Shown here piece after piece: positions 48,856-57,900 of a DNA stretch of 64,000 bases. The notes below the pieces were generated by a model. That model saw only the letters and a list, made by a program, of their open reading frames with translations, was not told where the DNA came from and did no database searches. The stretch spans positions 1 to 64,000 of the forward strand of contig BBDR01000003.1 in assembly GCA_001312405.1 (NCBI GenBank). The letters run 5' to 3'. Position 1 is the stretch's first letter. Each line of letters starts with the position of its first letter. This DNA comes from Clostridium sp. NkU-1. GTDB taxonomy: Bacteria > Bacillota_A > Clostridia > Lachnospirales > Lachnospiraceae. Both the position numbers and the translations under genes were made by a program.

Positions 48856-49941
48856 ATGGGATTAGAAGTATTTGATAATTATAAGTGTGATGGTCAGATA
48901 GAAATGCGGCCGCTGGAAATAAATAAAACATATACAGGTGATTGCCTGGACGTTTTAAAAACTTTTCCGGAACAATCCGTAAATTGTTGTATTACATCAC
49001 CACCTTATTTCAGGCTAAGGGATTACGGTATTGACGGGCAGATCGGAATGGAAGAGACACCAGAACAATACATAGACAGGTTGACGGAAGTATTCAGGGA
49101 AGTAAGGCGAGTTCTAAAAGATGATGGGACGCTTTGGGTTAATATTGGCGATAGTTATGTAGGGACAGGAGGGGACAGAAAGAACCCTGTTAAAAATATT
49201 ATATTTAATCAGCAGCAACAAAGCAATCCTAAAAATGGACGGTATGAAAGCATATGCAAAATGAAGGATTCGGGATTGAAACAAAAAGATTTAATCGGAA
49301 TACCTTGGCTGCTTGCTTTCTCATTACGGGCTGATGGCTGGTATTTAAGGCAGGATATTATATGGCATAAACCAAACCCAATGCCGGAGAGTGTTACAGA
49401 CAGGTGCACTAAGTCCCACGAATATATATTTCTCCTATCAAAATCTCCTAAGTATTATTATGATGCGGAATCCATTGCGGAAGATGTAACCGAGAGCACG
49501 ACAAAACGGTTATCTCAAAATATCCAGGAGCAAAAGGGCGGCGTTCTGCCAGGGAAAACAAATGGAAACATGAAAGCAAAATCGCCACGTTTCGGGGGGA
49601 AAAAATATACCGAGGATCCTGAAACATTCTTTCGGACCAAATCAGGGAATGCTTATGAATATAGACCGAAACGAAATAAGCGTGATGTATGGAGCGTGAC
49701 AACGAAACCGTATAAGGGTGCTCATTTCGCAACATTCCCCCAAGATTTGATTGAACCTTGTATTTTAGCAGGCTGCCCCAAAGATGGCATTGTATTAGAT
49801 CCTTTCTTTGGCTCGGGGACCACGGGAGCTGCTGCACAAAAATATAACCGAAATTACATAGGGATTGAGATTAATCCTAAATATTGCAACTTAGCAGATT
49901 CCAGAAATGCAAGTGTGCAAATCAGTATGGATATTGTTTAG
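48856..49941 (+). CDS. site-specific DNA methyltransferase (N4-cytosine/N6-adenine)
   Basis: 361 residues with no frame break. Motif IV TSPPYFRLRDYG at about residues 50-60, target-recognition region in the middle (KNGRYESICKMKDSGLKQKD), and motif I at the C-terminal end (VLDPFFGSGTTGAAA), the beta-class order. SPPY favours N4-cytosine modification, though N6-adenine is possible. No restriction enzyme is adjacent, so it is an orphan, probably protecting phage DNA from host restriction. The ribosome site is unusual (see the hairpin before it). Confidence 0.88.
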   Translation: MGLEVFDNYKCDGQIEMRPLEINKTYTGDCLDVLKTFPEQSVNCCITSPPYFRLRDYGIDGQIGMEETPEQYIDRLTEVFREVRRVLKDDGTLWVNIGDSYVGTGGDRKNPVKNIIFNQQQQSNPKNGRYESICKMKDSGLKQKDLIGIPWLLAFSLRADGWYLRQDIIWHKPNPMPESVTDRCTKSHEYIFLLSKSPKYYYDAESIAEDVTESTTKRLSQNIQEQKGGVLPGKTNGNMKAKSPRFGGKKYTEDPETFFRTKSGNAYEYRPKRNKRDVWSVTTKPYKGAHFATFPQDLIEPCILAGCPKDGIVLDPFFGSGTTGAAAQKYNRNYIGIEINPKYCNLADSRNASVQISMDIV

Positions 49942-49999
49942 GTAAACGAATATTTTCAGGAGTAAGGTTGCTGATGGCAGCAGGACCAGAAAGGAATAC

Positions 50000-50230
50000 A
50001 TGAGCAGAAAAACATCAAAAGAAAATAGAGAGGAAAAGGCAAGAAGGGAAAAGGCAAGAAGGGAAAAGGCTTTACAGGCTGAAATTGCAATGGCAATCAA
50101 GGCTCCACCGCCTAAGACGGGAAGTGCAGCAGATCCACCATATTTATTTACTTGCATTTGTCCTGATCCTGATAGAAGGGAAGCGAAATATGCACCAATA
50201 TTTAGGATACATAAAACTATGAGAAAGTGA
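50000..50230 (+). CDS. small basic prophage protein with EKARR repeats
   Basis: 76 residues. A Lys/Arg/Glu helix with tandem EKARR (bases 50034-50070; 15-bp unit AAGAAGGGAAAAGGC in two full copies) precedes an AADPPYLFTCICPDPDRREA segment. Unknown. Ribosome site AAAGGAA; a GGCAGCAGGA copy lies 14 bases upstream. Confidence 0.55.
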   Translation: MSRKTSKENREEKARREKARREKALQAEIAMAIKAPPPKTGSAADPPYLFTCICPDPDRREAKYAPIFRIHKTMRK

Positions 50231-50241
50231 GGCTTGGTAAT

Positions 50242-50472
50242 ATGAATGCTGCGGAAATGAGAAACGAGAATGAATATTACAGAACGAAAGCGGCTGAACT
50301 TGAAAAGGACGAGAATATAGGAAAAAGGCATATGGATATTATCGACAATGAAAAACAACGGTATAGCGATATAGTAGCATTAAGCCATGATGATAAGGTA
50401 AGGGCAACGGCACAAAACAAATGGAAAGCCTTAGATGATTTACAGAAACAGTTTGAACAGATGCAAATATAG
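50242..50472 (+). CDS. small helical prophage protein
   Basis: 76 residues from MNAAEMRNENEYYRTKAAEL, predicted largely coiled helix (NKWKALDDLQKQFEQMQI). A GTG at 50227 overlapping the previous stop is in frame but lacks a ribosome site. Unknown function. Confidence 0.5.
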   Translation: MNAAEMRNENEYYRTKAAELEKDENIGKRHMDIIDNEKQRYSDIVALSHDDKVRATAQNKWKALDDLQKQFEQMQI

Positions 50473-50489
50473 CCTGCCAAAAGGCAGGC
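50472..50489 (+). repeat. hairpin preceding GGCAGCAGGA and the late-regulator-like gene
   Basis: GCCTGCC-AAAA-GGCAGGC, a perfect 7-bp stem starting at the stop of the previous gene; no T run follows. Confidence 0.6.
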
Positions 50490-50513
50490 ACGGCAGCAGG
50501 ATAAGGAGGTATT

Positions 50514-50915
50514 ATGGTAGAATCACCTGTAAGAAAACGGGATATTAAATTAAGTGATTATAATATCTCGCGTGCAAAGTATAATGAATTAAAATATTTC
50601 TGTATGCAATATGGTGAGAAAAGGCAAGAACTACATAAAAATTATGGATTAGGTTCCGTTTCAAGTGATGGGTTACCAAAAGGAAACTTACCGGGGAACC
50701 CTACGGAAAAGACGGCAATCAGAAATTCAATCCTGAAAAAAGATATCGATTTAATAGAGCAAACGGCAATGGAAGCAGATTCAGAAATTTATCTATGGCT
50801 TATAAAAAATGTGACAGAGGGAATACCATATGAATTTATGCCGGTTCCATTGTCACGAACAAAATTTTATGATTCAAGGAGATATTTCTTTTATCTTTTA
50901 GCACAAAGAAGATAA
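50514..50915 (+). CDS. putative late-gene regulator (ArpU/RinA-like position)
   Basis: 133 residues. KLSDYNISRAKYNELKYFCM, TEKTAIRNSILKKDIDLIEQ, IPYEFMPVPLSRTKFYDSRR then YFFYLLAQRR, resembling a family that precedes the terminase module in Clostridial prophages. The SRTKFYDSRR region is sigma-like and suggests DNA binding, as in late transcription activators; this is inference from position and form. AAGGAGG ribosome site. Confidence 0.6.
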   Translation: MVESPVRKRDIKLSDYNISRAKYNELKYFCMQYGEKRQELHKNYGLGSVSSDGLPKGNLPGNPTEKTAIRNSILKKDIDLIEQTAMEADSEIYLWLIKNVTEGIPYEFMPVPLSRTKFYDSRRYFFYLLAQRR

Positions 50916-51132
50916 AATTTGAAAAAGTGGGGAACTAGAAGGGGGCACTTCCGTGATATTATGATATCATGCAAAAGGTAAAAAGTACCGTTTGCACGCT
51001 TACTTCCTCCCCTTGTAAGTGGATATTTCATACTTCATGCCCTCCGGGAAAAACACCTGTCGTAATTTGAACGATGGGTGTTTTCTTTTAAGCGAAGATG
51101 GTATATACTGGTAGCATAAGGAGGGATTTGCT
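50916..51132 (+). ncRNA. non-coding region with late-type promoter and terminated short transcript
   Basis: An extended -10 TG-A-TATTAT (50954-50962) lies in the palindromic GATATTATGATATC. About 90 bases on, AAAACACC (50050+1000, i.e. 51050-51057) pairs with GGTGTTTT (51077-51084), followed by a T-rich tail. Between them CTTAC with GTAAG forms a small stem. A short RNA of about 120 nt, or an attenuated late leader, is likely. A second weak promoter lies near 51102 for the next gene. Confidence 0.35.
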
Positions 51133-51546
51133 ATGAATGATGAAAAGAAGAAAAAGGTTTATTTATTATTTATATTTGTATTCGCAGCAATCATAATTGT
51201 AAGTGTAGTAATTATATTTCATGCATTAAAACCTAAAGTGGACTACGAAGCAATGGTTACAGAGATGTGCGAATACGTTTACAAATACGACAATGTTACA
51301 GATATAAAGGCCGTAAGTGAGCGCCAATACAAAATCACAGTAAAAGGCGATCCATGGTATAATGCATCTGAAAGAGATAAAATGGTTTTTTGCAAGGACA
51401 TAAATACGGCTTTGACGGGAATAAGCTGGAAATACAAAGCAATTAAGGATATAGAAAGAGTAAGCGTATATTATTACGACGAAGACGGAATAAACGTTGC
51501 AGAGCCTGGAAATAGCACATCGTTTGAAAGCGTAATATTACATTAA
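51133..51546 (+). CDS. membrane-anchored protein of unknown function, possible moron gene
   Basis: 137 residues: short basic N terminus (MNDEKKKKVYLL), one transmembrane helix (FIFVFAAIIIVSVVIIF), and an outside domain of about 95 residues with KYDNVTDIKAVSERQYKITV. It has its own terminator upstream and downstream, so it is an independent unit between late regulator and HNH, like lysogenic-conversion genes. AGGAGGG ribosome site. Confidence 0.6.
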   Translation: MNDEKKKKVYLLFIFVFAAIIIVSVVIIFHALKPKVDYEAMVTEMCEYVYKYDNVTDIKAVSERQYKITVKGDPWYNASERDKMVFCKDINTALTGISWKYKAIKDIERVSVYYYDEDGINVAEPGNSTSFESVILH

Positions 51547-51551
51547 CCATT

Positions 51552-51582
51552 AAGCACTGAGGCAATAGTCTTGGTGCTTTTT
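51552..51582 (+). terminator. terminator after the membrane protein gene
   Basis: AAGCAC (51552-51557) with GTGCTT (51574-51579), then a T5 tract. Confidence 0.7.
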
Positions 51583-51612
51583 ATATTGCATAAGCGCAGG
51601 AGGGAGTGAGAC

Positions 51613-51954
51613 ATGGCTAAAGAATTCGCCAGAGCATTCTATGACGGTATGCCGTGGCGTAGATGCCGCAAGGCGTACATAGCGAAGCGCATTGCCATTG
51701 ATGGTGGACTGTGTGAGAAATGCCGTGAGAGATTAGGATACATGGTACATCATACTGTAATGCTTACACCAGATAACATAAACGATCCAGATGTATCACT
51801 TAATCATGATAAGCTGGAGTATGTATGTAAGCAATGCCATGACAGGGAAGAAGGGCACTTCATACAGCGGAAGGATAGTCAAAGCCGTTGCACGTTTGAT
51901 GCAGAAGGGAACCCTATACCGATAGTGAAGGAAAAGGAGGACGAATCCGTTTGA
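51613..51954 (+). CDS. HNH endonuclease
   Basis: 113 residues. CEKCRERLGYMVHHTVML, then an Asn/His core and YVCKQCHDREEGHF give the HNH metal finger with two CxxC pairs. In HK97-type phages the HNH protein next to terminase takes part in DNA cleavage during packaging. AGGAGGGAG before the ATG. The following 180 bases hold no gene; a C7/G5 imperfect hairpin lies near 52022-52046. Confidence 0.85.
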   Translation: MAKEFARAFYDGMPWRRCRKAYIAKRIAIDGGLCEKCRERLGYMVHHTVMLTPDNINDPDVSLNHDKLEYVCKQCHDREEGHFIQRKDSQSRCTFDAEGNPIPIVKEKEDESV

Positions 51955-52134
51955 TAAAGTAATAAAATTGCAGAAAAATAAAAATAAAACCAGACGATTC
52001 CGTTATGAAAAGAAACCATAGGCCCCCCCTTAAAACAAAATGGGGGTTGTTTTGATTTCACCGAGTCCCCAACCTCAAATTTTACGCATGAGATTTTACA
52101 GTACCCCCTCCCCAATGAAAGGAGATGATGAAAG

Positions 52135-52482
52135 ATGGATAAAGCTGAGAGGATTAAGAAAGAGGAAAACAAACTTAAGAGGATTTTCAAAAATCTGGAC
52201 GAAAATAAAAAAAGAACAGTTGAAGGTCTGATAAGGCGCGCTGCTTTTATGCGTGCCAGCCTTGAAGAGTTCGAAGAAGACCTTGACGCGAATGGATTCG
52301 TTGAAAGATTCTCCCAGGGGGATAAACAGGAACCATATGATCGCAAGCGCCCGGTGGCTGACCTGTATAACACAATGAATACCTCATACCAAAAAATCAT
52401 AAAGCAGCTTACCGATCTTCTGCCAGAGGGGAAAGAAGATGTTGACGAGCTACTTGAATTCGTGGGCGGTGGTAAACATTGA
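52135..52482 (+). CDS. terS: terminase small subunit
   Basis: 115 residues, helical: MDKAERIKKEENKLKRIFKN, FMRASLEEFEEDLDANGF, YNTMNTSYQKIIKQLTDLLP. P27-like small terminase that recognises packaging DNA. AAAGGAG ribosome site; the stop overlaps the large-subunit start. Confidence 0.8.
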   Translation: MDKAERIKKEENKLKRIFKNLDENKKRTVEGLIRRAAFMRASLEEFEEDLDANGFVERFSQGDKQEPYDRKRPVADLYNTMNTSYQKIIKQLTDLLPEGKEDVDELLEFVGGGKH

Positions 52483-54132
52483 CGGAATTTGAATCATATT
52501 TTACTCAAATTGCAGACGGGAAAATAACTGCTTGCGATAAAATGAAAAGAATATCGGATCGATTACTTGAACAGTATTTAAATCCGGGAGAGTTCCATTT
52601 TGATTATGATATTGCAAGTCGACACACCACATTCATTGAAAAGTTCTGCAAGTTACCGACCGGAAAACTTGGAACGCCTTTGAAACTTGAATTATTTCAG
52701 AAAGCCAGATTACAAGCCATATTCGGTTTTGTTGATGATAACGATATCAGGCAATACAACGAGGTTTTAATCATTGAAGGACGTAAGAATGGGAAAACCA
52801 CCGAAACCGCAGCCATTGAGTTAGACATGCTGGTAAATGACCAAGAAGGATCACCACAGATTTACAATGTGGCAACAATGCTGGATCAGGCGAAGCTTGG
52901 TTTTACCGCAGCCGACAAAATGAGGATGCAATCCCCACTTTTGAGAAAGCATATCAGGAAAAGGGCGGCCGATCTCTATTGCAAGATTAATATGGGCTTT
53001 ATAAAGGCACTTGCAAGTAACGCAAATAGCCTTGACGGCTTGGACACTCATTGCGGAGTTATCGATGAATTGGCAGCAATCAAAAACAGAGATATTTATG
53101 ATCTGGTAAAACAATCCATGGGAGCGAGGGCACAACCGCTCCTTTTTTTGCATTACAACAAATGGATTTGTACGGGAAGGAATATTTGACAGCCAATACA
53201 AATATGCAGGCGATATCATTGACGGGAAAGCGGACAACAAAAGATTTCTTCCATTTATCTACGAATTGGACCATATCAACGAGTGGGATAAAGAAGAGTG
53301 CTGGATAAAAGCAAATCCAGGACTTGGCACGATAAAAAGCTATGACTACCTGCGGCAGATGGTACAAAAAGCAAAAGACGACAATTCTTTTAAACCAACT
53401 GTCCTTGTAAAAGACTTTAATATAAAGCAAACCTCAGAAGCGGCGTGGCTACGATATGAGGACTTTGAAAACGAGGAAACATTTAATTATAAATTCCGGT
53501 ATGCAATCGGAGGAATGGATGCTGCTGATTCTGTGGATCTAAGTGCTGCAAAGGCGATTTGCATGAAACCAAATGATGATAAAATATATGTTAAACAAAT
53601 GTATTGGATTCCACAATCTGTTTTAGATAAACAAGAACTTTTAGGTGATAGAAAGGGTAGAGATAACATTCCTTATCAGTTATGGAAAGATGAGGGGATA
53701 CTAAGATCTGTAGAAGGTAACAAGGTAAATAAAAGGGTAATGTTAGACTGGTTTTGTGAATTAAGAGATCAAGAAGATTTATACATACTTTATATTGGCT
53801 ACGATCCGTGGCATATAGATGATTCTCTATTGACAGAATTCAAGTCTGAATTTGGGGAAAAGTCAATGATTCCAGTAAGGCAAGGTGTGATAACTTTAAG
53901 CCAACCAATGAAAGAACTTAAAGCAGATCTTCAAGGAAAGAAAATCATTTATAACAATAATAAAATTGATAAGTGGTGTTTTTATAATACATACATAAAA
54001 ACCGATATTAACGGAAACATACAGCCAATAAAAGGAACTGATACAAGACAGAGAATTGATGGTACTCTTGCCCTAATTGATGCGTACAAGATACTGCAAG
54101 ACAAGATGCTTGAATACCAAAGTATCATATAG
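52479..54132 (+). CDS. terL: terminase large subunit (apparent frameshift)
   Basis: About 550 residues. Packaging ATPase: Walker A EGRKNGKTTETAAIE, Walker B GVIDELAA; the C-terminal nuclease carries IGGMDAADSVDLSA and later IGYDPWHIDDSLL. TTG start overlaps the small-subunit stop. One extra T in the T7 run near 53145 breaks the frame (QPLLFCITTNGFVREGIFD restored). Confidence 0.92.
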
Positions 54133-54146
54133 GAAGGAGGTAAAAC

Positions 54147-55400
54147 TTGGGAATTGGTGCAAAAATAAAAATGGTACTTAACAACGTTGCCATGCAATCT
54201 GCTTTTAAAATGATTACAGAGCAAGGAAATGGATTTTTCGCATGGAATGGTAAACTATTTCAGTCCGACATGGTTAGAGCGTGTGTAAGACCATATTCCA
54301 AGGCAATAGGAAAGTTAAAAGCTAAGCATATACGCAACTTTAACGGATCAATAAATGTTAATCCTGATGTATATATGCGTTTTTTGTTAGAAGAACCGAA
54401 TCCTTTAATGTCCGGGCAGATAATGCAGGAGAAAGTTGCAACGCAGTTAGCATTAAATAATAATGCTTTTATCCTAATTGTAAGAGATGAAAATGGAATA
54501 CCGCAGCAGCTTTACCCGATACCAGCAGCGGGGGTAGAGGCTAAATACGAAGGAGGGGACCTTAATTTAAAATTCTATTTTATCAATGGCAATACATTGA
54601 CATTCCCTTATACTGAAGTAATACACCTGCGTAAGGATTTCAACGACAACGATGTTTTTGGGGAGTCTCCGGAAGCTCCGCTTAAGCAAATCATGGATAT
54701 TATTACAACTACTGACCAAGGTATAATAAATGCAATAAAAAACAGCAGTGTAATAAGATGGTTGCTAAAATATACCACGCCAATGCGACCGGAAGATTTA
54801 AAGAAGAATGTGCAGGAGTTTGTTGATAATTACTTGAATATATCTAGCACTACGTTTGGGGCTGCTGGAGTAGACGCAAAAGCAGATGTTATAAGAATTG
54901 AACCAAAAGACTACGTCCCAAATGCTCTGCAAATGAGCAACACAAAAGAACGCCTATATGCCTTCTTTAACACAAATGACAAAATTGTACATTCGAATTA
55001 TACCGAAGATGAATGGAATAGTTATTTTGAAATTGTAGTAGAGCCTGATGCACTGCAATTATCAGCAGAATATACCAGGAAGCTGTTTAATCGCCGTGAG
55101 CGTGGATTTGGTAACAGTATATACTTTGATGCTTCTAATCTGCAATGTGCCAGCCTTTCTACTAAGCTTGCTCTACAAGCCATGGTGGACCGTGGAGCAC
55201 TTACTCCAAACGAATGGCGTGAAACATTCAATCTCAGCCCGGTTGCTGACGGTGATAAGCCGTTGCGTAGACTGGACACACAAACAATAGATAAGGTCAC
55301 AAACCTTTTATCTAATATGCAACTCGATAACATAGCAGAGACAAAGGCAGCAATTTATGCTTTGTTGAAAGGTGGTGAGAAGAGTGCCGAAAAAGATTGA
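54147..55400 (+). CDS. HK97-family portal protein
   Basis: 417 residues with no frame break. TTG start with GGAGG seven bases upstream. FHSDMVRACVRPYS-like opening (SDMVRACVRPYSKAIG), LLEEPNPLMSG, ATQLALNNNAFILIVRDENG, VIHLRKDFNDNDVFGESP, and the C-terminal RRERGFGNSIYFDAS then LQAMVDRGALTPNEWRE. Forms the dodecameric DNA-entry vertex. Overlaps the protease start by 17 bases. Confidence 0.92.
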   Translation: MGIGAKIKMVLNNVAMQSAFKMITEQGNGFFAWNGKLFQSDMVRACVRPYSKAIGKLKAKHIRNFNGSINVNPDVYMRFLLEEPNPLMSGQIMQEKVATQLALNNNAFILIVRDENGIPQQLYPIPAAGVEAKYEGGDLNLKFYFINGNTLTFPYTEVIHLRKDFNDNDVFGESPEAPLKQIMDIITTTDQGIINAIKNSSVIRWLLKYTTPMRPEDLKKNVQEFVDNYLNISSTTFGAAGVDAKADVIRIEPKDYVPNALQMSNTKERLYAFFNTNDKIVHSNYTEDEWNSYFEIVVEPDALQLSAEYTRKLFNRRERGFGNSIYFDASNLQCASLSTKLALQAMVDRGALTPNEWRETFNLSPVADGDKPLRRLDTQTIDKVTNLLSNMQLDNIAETKAAIYALLKGGEKSAEKD

Positions 55401-56086
55401 TGTGAAAGGCGAGATCGTGGGAAATAGTAACGCCAGGATTTATGAGTGGCTTGGAATTGAACACACATCGCCACAAGCCATAGTAAAACAAATCGCAGAA
55501 GCCAACGGAGAAGAAATTGAGGTTGAAATCAACAGCCCTGGAGGTGAGATTTTTGCTGGATCAGAAATTTATACGGCTTTGCGGTCTTACAATGGAAATA
55601 AAAAGATCCGTATTGTGGGGCTTGCTGGGTCGGCAGCATCGGTCATAGCGCAGGCGGGAGAATCAGAGATAAGCCCAACAGCCATGTTTATGATACATAA
55701 GGTATCAAGCCGCGCCAGTGGAAATCATAGAGCCATGGAGCATCAAGGAGAGGTGCTTAGGGCTGCAGATGAATCTATTGTAAATGCTTACGTAGATAAA
55801 ACTGGTATGTCAAAAGAGGAATTGCTTGAAATGATGGATAAGGAAACATGGTTATCTGCGCAGCAGGCGGTTGACTATGGATTTGTGGATAAGGTAATGT
55901 TCCAAGACAGCCGTATACCGCTTACAAACTCTATCGGTGGAATTCCGCCAGAAACAATTGAAAAAATAAGGAATCTCATTAAAGGTCCGGGCAATAATGC
56001 CACGGATTTTTTTTAATGCAGAAAATTTAGAAAAGCAAAAAGCAGAGGCCAGATTACGCCTGCTTAATTTGAAAGGAGATTTTTAA
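55384..56086 (+). CDS. ClpP-like prohead maturation protease (apparent frameshift)
   Basis: About 233 residues. IEVEINSPGGEIFAGSEIY, the catalytic Ser in GLAGSAASVIAQAG, His in MFMIHKVSS, and AQQAVDYGFVDKV. Cleaves scaffold/capsid delta domains. One extra T in the run near 56008 truncates the frame; removing it gives FFNAENLEKQKAEARLRLLN and a stop overlapping the capsid ATG. GTG 55384 is chosen over GTG 55372 for its GGTGG spacing. Confidence 0.88.
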
Positions 56087-57288
56087 TGAAAAGAGAAGAG
56101 TATGTTGCAAAAAGAGAAGCAATGAAAAACGAAGCGCAGGAGCTTATTAATGCCGGAAAGGTAGATGAAGCCAATGCCAAAATTGATGCGGTTGGAAAAC
56201 TCGATGAACAGTTTTCAAACGAAGCAAAAGCGGAAGCTAACCTTAAAGCTCTGGGAGAAATTCCCCAGATCATAAATCTTTCGGGCGCTGGAACAATTCC
56301 ATCTGTTACTCCTGCTGCTGAATCAGATCAGGAAGATATTTATGATTCGGTGGAATACAGAAGAGCATTCATGAATTATGTGGTCAGCGGAAAGGCTATC
56401 CCGGATAAATTTAGGAATGCGTCTACCACAACCAAGACAACGGACGTAGGAGCGGTAATTTCGCCTATTGTTATCAACCGGATCGTCGAAAAGATGGAGT
56501 CAATCGGAATGATCCTTCCGCTTGTTACAAAAACTACTTTCGCAGCCGGGGCAACGGTCCCGACTTCCACGGTTAAACCTGTAGCCACATGGGTTGCTGA
56601 GGGGGGGACCTCTGATAAGCAGAAAAAGACAACCGGGCAGATTGACATTAAAGGCTATAAGCTGAGATGTGCAATTTCAATGACACTTGAAACCTCTGTA
56701 ATGTCTCTGCAGGTGTTTGAAACAACGTTTGTAAACAATGTATCAGAGGCAATGGTAAAGGCCCAAGAAATTGCTTTTATCTCTGGTACTGGAACCGGTC
56801 AGCCGAAAGGTGTATTAACTGAAACTGTTGAAACTAGTCAGAACATCGAAGTTGCAGCGGCAAACGATCCTACATATCAGACGCTTGTTGACGCAGAAGC
56901 CGCGCTTCCACTGGCATATGAAAACGGTGCCGTTTGGAACATGACTAAGAAAACATTCATGAAGTTTATTGGAATGGTTGATAGCAATAAGCAGCCGATT
57001 GCCAGGGTAAACTATGGAATTAACGGGCAGCCGGAAAGATCATTGCTTGGTAGGCGCGTGGTTTTGAATGATTATATGACAAGCCTTGGTACTACAATCA
57101 CATCTGATACAGTGGTGGCATTCCTGTTTGACTGGTCCGATTATATGTTCAATACAAACTATAACATGACCATTAAGTCATACGAGGACAATGATACTGA
57201 GGATCAGGTGACTAAGGCTGTTATGATCTGTGATGGAAAGACGATTGACAAGAATTCTCTGGTCACCGTAACTAAGAAATCAGCATAA
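56086..57288 (+). CDS. HK97-type major capsid protein
   Basis: 400 residues with no frame break. An N-terminal coiled delta domain (KREAMKNEAQELINAGKVDE) of about 75 residues is expected to be cut by the upstream protease; then VEYRRAFMNYV, the E-loop region, KTTFAAGATVPTS, ATWVAEGGTSDK, and ISGTGTGQPKG. C-terminal A-domain strands DTVVAFLFDWSDYMFN. Start overlaps the protease stop; ribosome site AAAGGAG. Confidence 0.93.
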   Translation: MKREEYVAKREAMKNEAQELINAGKVDEANAKIDAVGKLDEQFSNEAKAEANLKALGEIPQIINLSGAGTIPSVTPAAESDQEDIYDSVEYRRAFMNYVVSGKAIPDKFRNASTTTKTTDVGAVISPIVINRIVEKMESIGMILPLVTKTTFAAGATVPTSTVKPVATWVAEGGTSDKQKKTTGQIDIKGYKLRCAISMTLETSVMSLQVFETTFVNNVSEAMVKAQEIAFISGTGTGQPKGVLTETVETSQNIEVAAANDPTYQTLVDAEAALPLAYENGAVWNMTKKTFMKFIGMVDSNKQPIARVNYGINGQPERSLLGRRVVLNDYMTSLGTTITSDTVVAFLFDWSDYMFNTNYNMTIKSYEDNDTEDQVTKAVMICDGKTIDKNSLVTVTKKSA

Positions 57289-57303
57289 TAAAGGGGTGGT
57301 TAT

Positions 57304-57597
57304 ATGCTGACCATAACTGTATCAAAAGAAGAAATGCGCAGTATGGTTAGAATCAGCCACACGAAACTGGATGACGAATTAGAAATGCTGAAAGAGGCAT
57401 ATCTTACGGATTTGAGTATGGGGGGAGTTAACACCATACCAACCGGGGATATGCTTGCTTTGGCTGCTCTAAGACTATATCTAAGGTGGCAGATGAACTA
57501 TAACGGCGAAGCTGACAGGTACAGGCAATCCTATGAAGCGACCAAGATAGCTATGTCGCTTGCCAGCGAGTACAAAGGAGAGGAGGTAACACCATGA
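57304..57597 (+). CDS. head-tail connector protein (gp6-like)
   Basis: 97 residues, helical: VSKEEMRSMVRISHTKLDDE, ALRLYLRWQMNYNGEADRYR. Position directly after capsid and helix pattern match HK97 gp6-type adaptors. Coupled to the next gene by an ATGA overlap. Confidence 0.75.
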   Translation: MLTITVSKEEMRSMVRISHTKLDDELEMLKEAYLTDLSMGGVNTIPTGDMLALAALRLYLRWQMNYNGEADRYRQSYEATKIAMSLASEYKGEEVTP

Positions 57598-57896
57598 GGA
57601 ATGAAGTATGTATACTGGTCGCTCTCACAGCGATTGGAAGCGAAGTTGATCCGACTGAAATAGAAGTATTCTGTAATAAGGCATCTTGTACTAGAAGCGA
57701 ATTTTATCAGGCTTATGCCGTTGGGTTATCTCCTAAACTCTCTTTAGAGATTGATCCTGAGGATTTTGAAAATGCGTCAATTCTTAAAGATGAAGAACTG
57801 GTTAGTCCGCAGCAGGTGGTATACAAAGGAGCCAGATACAACATTTTGAGAACATTCCAAAAAGATGAATCAACATTATCTTTGACTGTGGGGTGA
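57594..57896 (+). CDS. putative head-closure/head-tail adaptor protein
   Basis: 100 residues, beta-rich: FYQAYAVGLSPKLSLEIDPE then QQVVYKGARYNILRTFQKDE, a pattern common to SPP1 gp16-like stoppers. Assigned mainly from position between connector and gp10-like genes. Confidence 0.65.
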   Translation: MRNEVCILVALTAIGSEVDPTEIEVFCNKASCTRSEFYQAYAVGLSPKLSLEIDPEDFENASILKDEELVSPQQVVYKGARYNILRTFQKDESTLSLTVG

Positions 57897-57900
57897 GTAT

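Larger units (their letters stand above)
39213..50501 (+). repeat. dispersed GGCAGCAGGA motif, seven intergenic copies plus one in a gene
   Basis: Exact copies at 39213, 44389, 45687, 45748, 47947, 49976 and 50492 lie between or at the edges of genes; one at 42383 is coding. Six of the seven lie upstream of a short gene's ATG, 13-23 bases from it at 45748, 47947, 49976 and 50492 and further away at 39213 and 44389. The bases just before usually complement the motif, making a small hairpin that ends in it: GCTGCC-ggga-GGCAGC at 45742, TGCC-ag-GGCA at 47941, GCTG-atgg-CAGC at 49969. At 50472 a separate hairpin, GCCTGCC-aaaa-GGCAGGC, precedes the motif. Confidence 0.7.

Noticed and set aside
48856..49941. 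Restriction-modification system
   Set aside because: The methyltransferase is clear, but no adjacent restriction enzyme or specificity gene exists; HNH and VRR-NUC genes belong to packaging and replication contexts.
49891..50358. Leftward 155-codon ORF rich in Leu/Ser/Phe opposite the 50000 and 50242 genes
   Set aside because: Shadow of the Lys/Glu-rich rightward frames; the hydrophobic look comes from reading their complement.
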